5,849 nucleotides of DNA from Planctomycetota bacterium (GTDB taxonomy: Bacteria; Planctomycetota; Planctomycetia; Planctomycetales; Planctomycetaceae). Both the position numbers and the translations under genes were made by a program. The stretch covers positions 1 through 5,849 of the forward strand of contig JAQBZS010000511.1 in the NCBI GenBank assembly GCA_027622115.1, written 5' to 3'. Below the pieces are notes generated by a model, which made no database searches, had not been told where the DNA came from, and worked only from the letters and a program-made list of their open reading frames with translations. Positions 1 to 5,849 of this stretch are shown here, one piece after another. Within the stretch, counting starts at the first letter, position 1, and each line of letters starts with the position of its first letter.

Positions 1-33
1 TCGCGCGAGTCATCAAAGCTCCACGATCGACGG

Positions 34-2310
34 ATGATCGGATGGGTGACCGTGGCGATGTTGCTCGGTGCGGCGTTGTTGCAATCCGGTGCGGCCGGCT
101 TGATGAACCAAGTCGTCTGGCAAGGTGCTTTGCGAGTCTATCTCGGCGGGAGCGAATCGATTTGCTCGATGATCGTGGTGCTCGTCTTCATGGTCGGGCT
201 GGGAATCGGATCAATCTGGATGAGCGGCCGAGCCACGCGTTTGGCCAATCCACTGAAGTCGTTCGCGATTCTCGAAACGCTATTGGGGCTGACGAATCTC
301 GGCGTGTGCGGACTGTTGACGCTCGATTTGTCGCAGTCGGTGTTCACACTTCAGCGAGTTGCCGTTTCCGTCGGACTGCCACTGACCGCTCTGTATGCGA
401 TGTGTGCGATTCCGGTACTCGGACTGCCGTGTTTGTTGATGGGGATGACGCTGCCCTTGGCCGCTGAAACTTGTCAACGAAGTCTCGGCGTCCGGAACGC
501 TCGCTTGCTGGGCTTGCTGTTCTTCGTCAATACCGTGGGGAGCGTGGGTGGAGCCGTCGTGTCGGGCGGTCATCTCATCGCTCATTGGGGCCAAACGCCG
601 TCGTTGATCCTCGCGGCATCGCTGAATCTGTTGGCGGGTGGCTATCTGGCCTTGCTGTGGTTCGGCAAACGCTCGGCCATTCGAGCGGTTGATGCCTCGC
701 CGAACAAGCAGCACCACAACGCCCCGTATCCGCGCCGCCGATTGTGGCAACCGACTCACGCGGAATGGATTGCCGGAGGACTCGGCTTCTGTTCGCTGGG
801 TTTCGAGATGTATCTCTTCCGGTTGATTCCGCTGCGACACCAACCGCTGCCGTATACGTTTTCTGCGGTGCTCGCGGGGTTTCTCGCGTATTGGAGCCTG
901 GGTGCCGCAATGAGCGCCTGGAAGCGGCACCTTTCGATTTCCACAACGCTTAGAATCACTGCAATCACGGTCGTCGGCACGATCCCGATGTTTGTTTGGG
1001 ATACGCGGCTGATCATGCATGACTCGAAGTCGCTGGTCATGTTTGTCGTGACGAAGTGGATGTACTTCTTACCGTGTGTCGGATTCGGCTATTTGTTCGG
1101 ACTGGTCAATCGGTTGGCGGTCAAGTCGTGGGGGCATGACGTCGGACGTATTGCGGGCTGGAACACGTGCGGCGCGTGCGTGGGCATCCTGACCACCACA
1201 CTGTTGGGGTACGAGTTGCCGTTCTTTCTGATGCCGTTGATCGTCGCTCTGCTGCTGGCCGCGTTGCAGGAATTCGCGGCGGCGGAAGCGAACGCGGCAA
1301 ACGATACAGTCGGTTCCAAACGGTGGCTGTTTCCGGTCGTTGCCGGTGGTCTGGTTTGTATCGCTCCGTTGCTCGTTGATATGCAGGGCGTGATTCCGGA
1401 CCAACGCGTGTACTGCGGCCGGGAAGGTGTGATCGCGATCGAGACGGACGGCGATCTGAACTGGAGCGGTCTGTGGCATTCGGCCTTGTCGCAGGACGGC
1501 AATCATGTGGGCTCGAACAACTGGCACCTGGCAGTCGCGCCGGTCATCTGCCATCCCACGGGGAACATCAAAGACGTGTGCGTGATCGGTGTTTCGACCG
1601 GCATCACGGCGTCCACGTTTGCCAAGCTTGCATCCGTCGAACAGGTGGATGGATACGACATTAGCCACATGTTGAAACGTATTTATCGCGACTATCCGGA
1701 CGGGACGCTCAACATCGCCACGAATCCCAAGATCCATCTGATCTGGCAAGACGCTCGCACCGGCTTGAATGTGAACTCGAAGCAGTACGACATCATCCAG
1801 ACGCAGCCGCTGTATCTGAAACAGGCCGGCAGTTCGGTGTTGAATTCGATCGAGTTCTTTCGACTCGTTGCGTCACGGTTGAAGCCCGATGGCGTGTTCT
1901 GTCTGTATTCGAACGGCACGGCCGAACAGTCACTCGCCGTGCGAGAAACCGCGTTACGGGTGTTTCGACACCATGAAACGTTTTTCAACGGATACCTGCT
2001 GGTGCTGTCCGACTCCGACATTTCGCTGAATGCGGAGCGGGTGACTCGGCAATACACGCGAGACGATCCGCTGTGGGATGAGATTCGCGGTTGGGAATTC
2101 ACGAACTCCGCCGAGGCGTACATGAAGCTTGTCGATCGCCCAAAGCTGTTTGCCGGTCGAGGCCGGTTGGTCATCAGCGACATGCATCCGATCTGCGAGT
2201 TTCCGGACTATTTGAAAACGCGTGTCGCGAAGTTTTACGGCCCGCTCGATTTGCCACGGCCGGACATTGCACCGGGTCAGCGGCGTAATCAACACAACGA
2301 CATAGACTAA
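34..2310 (+). CDS. Fused MFS-like/spermidine synthase-like polytopic membrane protein
   Basis: Seen: 758 residues. About 12 hydrophobic segments fill residues 2-450, roughly at 2-23, 44-64, 75-97, 114-142, 157-182, 187-210, 244-266, 275-295, 305-322, 333-358, 375-411 and 431-449. A soluble C-terminal domain follows. It has a Rossmann-like nucleotide loop (VCVIGVSTGIT, 515-525), an acidic strand end (YDIS, 541-544), a QDARTGL motif (572-578), a strand YDIIQTQP (585-592), and ISDMHPICEFP near the C-terminus where relatives usually carry a TDD-x-P-x-LE/F motif. Family knowledge: this order matches the bacterial fused MFS/spermidine-synthase proteins, whose substrate is mostly unknown. Odd: the strand that normally reads D-x-x-D in aminopropyltransferases is QTQP here, so true spermidine synthesis is unlikely; a different methyltransferase-like or binding role is inferred. 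Start: ATG at 34 directly precedes the first membrane segment, but no clear Shine-Dalgarno is visible and the frame stays open to the window edge, so the real start could lie upstream. Gene 2 follows 152 bases downstream on the same strand. Confidence 0.85.
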   Translation: MIGWVTVAMLLGAALLQSGAAGLMNQVVWQGALRVYLGGSESICSMIVVLVFMVGLGIGSIWMSGRATRLANPLKSFAILETLLGLTNLGVCGLLTLDLSQSVFTLQRVAVSVGLPLTALYAMCAIPVLGLPCLLMGMTLPLAAETCQRSLGVRNARLLGLLFFVNTVGSVGGAVVSGGHLIAHWGQTPSLILAASLNLLAGGYLALLWFGKRSAIRAVDASPNKQHHNAPYPRRRLWQPTHAEWIAGGLGFCSLGFEMYLFRLIPLRHQPLPYTFSAVLAGFLAYWSLGAAMSAWKRHLSISTTLRITAITVVGTIPMFVWDTRLIMHDSKSLVMFVVTKWMYFLPCVGFGYLFGLVNRLAVKSWGHDVGRIAGWNTCGACVGILTTTLLGYELPFFLMPLIVALLLAALQEFAAAEANAANDTVGSKRWLFPVVAGGLVCIAPLLVDMQGVIPDQRVYCGREGVIAIETDGDLNWSGLWHSALSQDGNHVGSNNWHLAVAPVICHPTGNIKDVCVIGVSTGITASTFAKLASVEQVDGYDISHMLKRIYRDYPDGTLNIATNPKIHLIWQDARTGLNVNSKQYDIIQTQPLYLKQAGSSVLNSIEFFRLVASRLKPDGVFCLYSNGTAEQSLAVRETALRVFRHHETFFNGYLLVLSDSDISLNAERVTRQYTRDDPLWDEIRGWEFTNSAEAYMKLVDRPKLFAGRGRLVISDMHPICEFPDYLKTRVAKFYGPLDLPRPDIAPGQRRNQHNDID

Positions 2311-2330
2311 GTTCGAGTTTGTCACTTTTC

Positions 2331-2428
2331 GGGGTCGGGCATACGTCTTTCTGATTTGGAGGGCGTTGGACTTTGAATTTATGAAGTAGCGTCACCCCGC
2401 CAAATCTGAAAGCCGTAAGCCTGACCCC
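2331..2428. repeat. Long imperfect inverted repeat (33-base arms), MITE/REP-like hairpin
   Basis: The left arm 2331-2363 and right arm 2396-2428 are reverse complements without gaps. I count 28 Watson-Crick pairs of 33, one G-T pair (2337/2422) and mismatches at 2341, 2346, 2352 and 2360. The 32-base loop (2364-2395) contains a further 4-base pairing, ACTT 2370-2373 with AAGT 2384-2387. The outer ends are GGGGTC and GACCCC. The element begins 20 bases after the stop of the upstream gene and ends 34 bases before the next start codon. No T-run follows either arm, so it is not a standard intrinsic terminator. I see no target-site duplication. It may be a non-autonomous mobile or REP-type repeat, or an RNA hairpin that stabilises or processes the message. 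The structure is certain; the function is not known. Confidence 0.8.
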
Positions 2429-2462
2429 CCAATTCCTCAATTGCCGCGTTCTTAGGACATCC

Positions 2463-3671
2463 ATGGTTTCCAAACTGGCCGCATGCTTCATTTTGATGGG
2501 ACTCGGCAACGCCGCTTATGGCAGCAACGAAAAATGCCCCGTGTTGCCCAACATTGATGCGTCCGCAGACATCAGCGCGACTTACCAAGGCAAGGAAGTC
2601 CGCTTCTGCTGCAACGAGTGCCGCTCCGAATTCCTGAACAACCCGGAAATCTACGTCAGCGAAGTTCCGCAACTTCAAGAACTCGGTTGGCGAGAACACG
2701 TCGGTCTGTATTTCGATGCGAACTCGCGATTCATCGTCAGCGGCATCTTGGCGACGACGTTGGTCGTGTTGAGAATCCTGCGACTCAAGCGTCCTGCCTC
2801 CGCATCGACAGAGCCGCGGAGTCGGTTGGCTCGGCTGTTTACACGAAAGATCTCGGCCACGATCCCACTTGTGATTGCCTGCGGGATTCTCGGCTTCGAA
2901 GTCTATTCCTTGCGGGGTGATCTGGAGGCACATGCACTCGAAGACCAAATCCATTTCGCCACGTTCTACGACTTCGGTTACCCGCCGGTCCCCAAACGAC
3001 CGGACGTCGAAAACCGCTTGCAATCCACGTTCTACCGCGGCAATGACGAACGCAGCCCGAAACTGTTCAACAACGGAGCCTATCGCACGGCGACGTTTCA
3101 TTTGTCCGTCGTAAACCAGGACGGTCGGCCAATCAACATCGGCGACAAGCTCGGCGACCAAAGACTCTTTGTACGCTTCGAAGTCGAACGTCCGCCGTTT
3201 ACACCCGACTTTCTGTACTCGGAACGCCTCATGAGCAAGATGTTCCTTACCCGCGAATGCGACAAATTCCTCGCCGAAAGCGGCGTCCCCGATCGAGTCG
3301 ACTTGACGATGATTGAGGACATGCAGCGTTGGGAAGCCTTGTACCCGCTCGACCACATCGCAGCGGACGGTCAAGCGCGCGGAATCATTTACGTCAACGA
3401 GGAATACTACCATCCGACTTATTGGTGGTCGTCAAGCAAACAGTGGATCGGGTCGCGATTTCACTACGGCATTTCGTTCCGGCTCGCGACGCGTGACGGT
3501 CGAGTGACTGACGAATCCGACCTTTACATGGGCAGCCTGTATCGGACTCGGAAATTTCCGAACTGGAAAGTTCCGCTCTCCGAATGGTTTAGCCACGAAC
3601 CGATTCCGGAACTTCCATACGCACCCAACACGGACGATCCGGAACTGCTTGGTATCGACGATTACGAGTAA
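2463..3671 (+). CDS. Exported YHS/TRASH-like metal-binding membrane protein with unknown C-terminal domain
   Basis: Seen: 402 residues. A signal peptide is likely at 1-20 (short basic start, hydrophobic core, AAYG before residue 21). Residues 22-66 look like a YHS/TRASH-type domain: Cys25-Pro-Val, then YQGKEVRFCCNEC (41-53) with Cys49, Cys50 and Cys53, then F57 and NPEIY (60-64). Two membrane segments lie at about 89-107 and 131-150. The 23-residue loop between them is rich in Lys/Arg, so it should be cytoplasmic, placing both the Cys-rich domain and the C-terminal 250 residues outside the inner membrane. The C-terminal domain is rich in aromatic residues (EEYYHPTYWW, 313-322) and I do not recognise it. 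Family knowledge: YHS-type domains bind copper or other soft metals through such cysteines; a metal-sensing or handling role is inferred. Start: ATG 2463 has AGGA at 2454-2457, five bases upstream, and an in-frame stop at 2382 rules out a long extension. Cys8 lies too near the start to be a credible lipobox cysteine. Confidence 0.82.
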   Translation: MVSKLAACFILMGLGNAAYGSNEKCPVLPNIDASADISATYQGKEVRFCCNECRSEFLNNPEIYVSEVPQLQELGWREHVGLYFDANSRFIVSGILATTLVVLRILRLKRPASASTEPRSRLARLFTRKISATIPLVIACGILGFEVYSLRGDLEAHALEDQIHFATFYDFGYPPVPKRPDVENRLQSTFYRGNDERSPKLFNNGAYRTATFHLSVVNQDGRPINIGDKLGDQRLFVRFEVERPPFTPDFLYSERLMSKMFLTRECDKFLAESGVPDRVDLTMIEDMQRWEALYPLDHIAADGQARGIIYVNEEYYHPTYWWSSSKQWIGSRFHYGISFRLATRDGRVTDESDLYMGSLYRTRKFPNWKVPLSEWFSHEPIPELPYAPNTDDPELLGIDDYE

Positions 3672-3672
3672 C

Positions 3673-3776
3673 TCAATTTGCAATTCTTATTTGTCATTTC
3701 TCACTCATTTGGTCCGACATGCGTTTTGAGTGAGGGGAATAGCAAATTGATAAATGCAAATTGACGAATGACAAAT
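3673..3776. repeat. AT-rich nested inverted repeats with iterated CAAATT motif between convergent genes
   Basis: This spacer is clearly more AT-rich than the flanking genes. It holds three perfect inverted repeats: TCAATTTGCA 3673-3682 with TGCAAATTGA 3755-3764; ATTTGTCATT 3689-3698 with AATGACAAAT 3767-3776; and CTCACTCA 3700-3707 with TGAGTGAG 3727-3734 (19-base loop). The first two pairings cross each other, so they are alternatives. The right half repeats CAAATT at 3743, 3757 and 3772, spacing 14 and 15 bases, and GCAAATTGA occurs twice (3742-3750, 3756-3764). The position between two facing gene ends would suit a two-way terminator, but neither strand shows a T-run after the stem. It could instead be a dispersed intergenic repeat. 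Confidence 0.65.
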
Positions 3777-3786
3777 TCCAATCACC

Positions 3787-5142
3787 CTACTTTGACGAGC
3801 GTTGATTTTCGGAATGCCGGACCTCGTCGACCAATTGCTCGATCTGTTCATCCGAAACCGGTCGTGGCGATGGCTTCATGGTGCTCGTGCGGCGAGGCGT
3901 CGGTGGATTCGCATCATACGTCACTGGCCGAATTTCGTTGGTCGCATCCGGCAAGCGGGATCCAAGGATTCGCGAATCCTTCGGCGCATCAATCAACCGC
4001 GAACCGGCAATCGGGCGCGGAAACGTGATCGCTCGGCTCACGAGATTTGATTCCCGCTTGGCCGATTCTCGCGATCGGGATGGACGGGCCTGTGCGGTCT
4101 TTTCTCCGAACCAGCGACGTAATCGTATCCAGCCGGTTTCCAGACGAGGATCACCCGAATCGTTTACGGCCAATTGAGCGGCTCCGGTGTTCGACCGACG
4201 TTGGAAAGCCGCGCCGGTCGACGGTACGGGACGCAGACCGTTCGGGACCGGCTTCAATTGCGGAGCGACTTCGCTGGGCGCCGGTGGAATGGAGGGCAGC
4301 TTCTTGAGTTCGCGAACCCACTCACGCGGCACGGCCGGTATCTGCTCGATTTCCACGTCCAAATCCTGAGTGACCAGCGAAAGCGGCGTATCGATCCACA
4401 GGTTGTCTTGGTCGATCTGCATCACGCCGAGTTCGCGGTATAGCAACATGCGAGCTTCCAAGTAGTTGAGCCACACGCTCATCAGGTTGTTTTGCGTGTT
4501 CCGAAGATCGGACAACGCGAACAGCAAGTTTTGCGCGGCCGTCGGGCCGAACGACTGCGGGAGCTGCCCCGGTTGAGCCGGCGGGACCGGTTGACCGAGA
4601 GCTTCACGCGTCTGGTCGACTCGACGAATGGCGATTGAAACCGCTCGCCGTTGAATCTCCAAATTGACCTTCAGTTGATTCACGTCGCGAATGATCTGCC
4701 GTACGTTTTCGCGAAGCTGATCTTCGAACTGAATCAACTGGCGGCGATCCTGTTGATACTGGATCAGTTGCTGGCGGAAGTTGTTGCGTTCCAATAGCCG
4801 AGTAAACGGCGGATCGATTTGCAGCGAGGCCCGCATCGAACCGGTTTGGTCTCGGAATTTGGCCGGGTTGTCGTTGCCGATTGTTTGTAGATCGCCGTCG
4901 AAGCGGATCGAGACATCGGACTGCAGCGCGTTGGCGTTGAATTCAATCAGCCGCCACGTGTCGACCAAAGCGGCTCGATTATTCATCCAGTCCAGCCGAT
5001 GCACCCGAGCCACTTGCATGGCCAAGCTTTCGGTGATGTCGACCGGTTCCAAGGTGATGGACTCCAACCGAGCCCGCGCTTGAATCAGGCTGAGTTCGCC
5101 GACGATGTTGGACAGTTCCGTCGATAGCTCGACGAGCTTCAC
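3787..5142 (-). CDS. TolC-family outer membrane efflux protein, C-terminal part (frameshifted gene)
   Basis: This is the downstream part of a minus-strand TolC/OEP-family gene. From the GTG at 5142 it encodes 451 residues, but I do not think this GTG is a real start: no ribosome site precedes it, and the protein reads on naturally from the upstream frame. Residues 1-50 continue a long helix (SLIQARARLE, 18-27). Then come the second outer-membrane-factor repeat signature (RLDWMNNRAALVDTWRLIE, 49-67), a beta-strand segment (SIRFDGDL, 78-85), helices with periodic Gln/Arg (118-182), and NLLFALSDLRNTQNNL (205-220) leading to YRELGVMQIDQDNLWID (235-251). Family role: trimeric channel spanning outer membrane and periplasm for efflux or type I secretion. 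Odd: residues 270-451 form a Pro/Arg/Ser-rich, probably disordered tail that ordinary TolC lacks. It contains a short imperfect repeat, GSRLIDAP (380-387) and GSRLPDAT (394-401). The gene converges on the YHS-like gene. Confidence 0.78.
   Translation of the reverse strand: MKLVELSTELSNIVGELSLIQARARLESITLEPVDITESLAMQVARVHRLDWMNNRAALVDTWRLIEFNANALQSDVSIRFDGDLQTIGNDNPAKFRDQTGSMRASLQIDPPFTRLLERNNFRQQLIQYQQDRRQLIQFEDQLRENVRQIIRDVNQLKVNLEIQRRAVSIAIRRVDQTREALGQPVPPAQPGQLPQSFGPTAAQNLLFALSDLRNTQNNLMSVWLNYLEARMLLYRELGVMQIDQDNLWIDTPLSLVTQDLDVEIEQIPAVPREWVRELKKLPSIPPAPSEVAPQLKPVPNGLRPVPSTGAAFQRRSNTGAAQLAVNDSGDPRLETGWIRLRRWFGEKTAQARPSRSRESAKRESNLVSRAITFPRPIAGSRLIDAPKDSRILGSRLPDATNEIRPVTYDANPPTPRRTSTMKPSPRPVSDEQIEQLVDEVRHSENQRSSK
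3964..3981. repeat. 18-base perfect palindrome inside the TolC-family coding region
   Basis: AAGGATTCGCGAATCCTT is its own reverse complement. On the minus strand it encodes KDSRIL in the disordered C-terminal tail of the TolC-family protein. It may be chance, a protein-binding site, or a small mRNA hairpin. No function can be assigned. Confidence 0.4.
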
Positions 5143-5849
5143 CGCCGCGATTCATATTGTTCAGGCCATCGCTCAGTTTCTTGAGGACTTCCGCCGTTTC
5201 GTTCCAGCGCTTGGCCAACTCCACCAACCCGGAATCCATGCGGCTGCGTTCCGTTTGCAGAATCCTCGCTTCGATCGGGGTCAGAGCGGCCAAGCGATGC
5301 GGGAGTGACGCGTCCAATTTGGCGAGGTCGTTGGGAATGCGATTGAGTTCCAGATTGACGCCTTGCCGCAACTGTTCGACGCGTGCGAAAGCCGCCGCGA
5401 ATTGTGCGTCCGAAGGTTGTGCCGGCAGTTGGCCGAATTCATCAATGAACGACGTGATGCGGCCTTGGGCCAGGCTCATGTCCGGATCGATCAGTTGAAA
5501 CTGCTGAATCATCGAATCGTCCAAGTCGATCGGCATGTTCGGCGGGAGCCCGATCGAGTTGCGTTTGAACGAGTCCAATGCCGACGCCAGGCCGTTTTTC
5601 GCCTGAAGCAAGTTGGCTCGTTCGGTTTCGATGTTCTGGCGGAATTGATCGACCTGCGCGATGTCGATCAATCCGGCGTCGAGGTTGGCTTCCAATAGCG
5701 CGAGTGTTCGCAGTTGAGCGCTCAAGCTGTCTTCCGTATTGCGAATCTGTTGCAGTTGTTGCAGCAGACCAATGAAGCCGCCGACCGTCCCGGCACCACC
5801 GCCGGCCAGTCCCGCCGTCCCCCCGCCCGCTCCGCCGGCACCGCCGCCG
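4979..5849 (-). CDS. TolC-family outer membrane efflux protein, N-terminal part, 5' end beyond window (frameshifted gene)
   Basis: This is the upstream part of the same gene, open to the right window edge, so its start and signal peptide are not visible. At the edge it reads a low-complexity Gly/Ala/Thr-rich stretch of about 24 residues (roughly 5776-5848). A long coiled-coil-like helical region follows, starting with FIGLLQQLQQIRNTEDSL, then ALLEANLDAGLIDIAQVDQFR, a signature of outer-membrane-factor helices. LPPNMPIDLDDS marks the link before the next helices. The segment ends meaningfully at KKLSDGLNNMN (near 5152). Beyond that the frame runs on for about 57 codons to a stop at 4979-4981, but that stretch (Arg/His/Gly-rich, for example QHRRRTQPDSS) looks like out-of-frame translation of the region encoding the downstream part. 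A TTG at 5725 is not a plausible start because the homologous helix begins further upstream. Confidence 0.75.
   Translation of the reverse strand, partial: GGGAGGAGGGTAGLAGGGAGTVGGFIGLLQQLQQIRNTEDSLSAQLRTLALLEANLDAGLIDIAQVDQFRQNIETERANLLQAKNGLASALDSFKRNSIGLPPNMPIDLDDSMIQQFQLIDPDMSLAQGRITSFIDEFGQLPAQPSDAQFAAAFARVEQLRQGVNLELNRIPNDLAKLDASLPHRLAALTPIEARILQTERSRMDSGLVELAKRWNETAEVLKKLSDGLNNMNRGGEARRAIDGTVQHRRRTQPDSSAGSVGVHHLGTGRHHRKLGHASGSGASAGLDE
5130..5154 (-). other. Frameshift junction in the TolC-family gene
   Basis: The upstream frame gives sensible helix sequence up to about 5152. The downstream frame becomes sensible from about 5142 and has a TGA at 5152-5154, so the change of frame must fall between 5151 and roughly 5130. 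Reading on requires skipping one base, that is, one extra base on the minus strand (or a two-base loss). The site sits in the repetitive stretch CGCGGCGGTG (5141-5150 on the minus strand). Skipping one G there gives LNNMNRGVKLVELSTELSN, which fits the family. No slippery codon followed by a stop is present, as would be expected at a programmed +1 site. A real mutation and a base-calling error cannot be told apart here. Confidence 0.7.

Noticed and set aside
280..1020. 246-residue minus-strand open frame inside the first gene
   Set aside because: Its composition is rich in Arg, Gln and His, typical of out-of-frame GC-rich DNA, and it lies wholly opposite a clear polytopic membrane protein.
1069..1749. 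226-residue minus-strand open frame
   Set aside because: Also antisense to the membrane protein, without a domain or a credible ribosome site.
2366..2400. Sigma-70 type promoter starting from TTGGAC at 2366
   Set aside because: No TATAAT-like box occurs at a 16-18 base spacing, and the site lies within the hairpin loop.
2331..2428. Intrinsic terminator for the first gene
   Set aside because: The hairpin is strong but no T-run follows on either strand, and its arms are longer than usual for such a terminator, so I call it a repeat.
2463..2486. Lipoprotein signal with LAAC at residues 5-8 of the YHS-like protein
   Set aside because: The cysteine comes before the hydrophobic core, so it cannot serve as a normal lipobox cysteine.
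2379..3413. 344-residue open frame on the minus strand opposite the YHS-like gene
   Set aside because: It is the antisense shadow of the plus-strand gene at 2463-3671, which has a signal peptide, a Cys motif and a ribosome site; the minus-strand translation shows no recognisable domain.
5130..5154. Programmed +1 frameshift
   Set aside because: There is no stop codon or rare codon at the shift site and no upstream Shine-Dalgarno-like stimulator; a simple indel in a CGG-rich run is simpler.

Overview
The window most likely comes from a planctomycete. It is GC-rich with short AT-rich spacers. It carries a TolC-type outer-membrane protein with a glycine-rich insert and a long disordered tail, as I recall from planctomycete genomes, and a YHS-type metal-binding domain fused to an unrecognised exported domain. 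This assignment rests on protein style, not on a marker gene.

Layout: (1) Positions 34-2310, plus strand: a 758-residue polytopic membrane protein of the fused MFS/spermidine-synthase type, with about 12 membrane segments followed by a Rossmann methyltransferase-like domain that has lost the usual aminopropyltransferase active-site acids. (2) Positions 2311-2462: a 152-base spacer dominated by a near-perfect inverted repeat with 33-base arms and a 32-base loop. (3) Positions 2463-3671, plus strand: a 402-residue protein with a signal peptide, a Cys-rich YHS/TRASH-like domain, two membrane segments and a roughly 250-residue C-terminal domain of unknown function. (4) Positions 3672-3786: an AT-rich spacer between convergent genes, holding nested inverted repeats and an iterated CAAATT motif. 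(5) Positions 3787-5849, minus strand: a TolC/outer-membrane-efflux-family gene that runs off the right edge at its 5' side and is broken by a one-base frame change near 5142-5151.

How they may work together: genes 1 and 2 are co-directional and could be co-transcribed, although the hairpin between them may separate or process the message. Gene 3 converges on them and is not in the same operon. All three products belong to the cell envelope. A metal-related link (YHS-like domain next to a TolC-type channel) is possible, but nothing in the window shows it. I found no RNA genes, CRISPR arrays, transposase genes or attachment sites.
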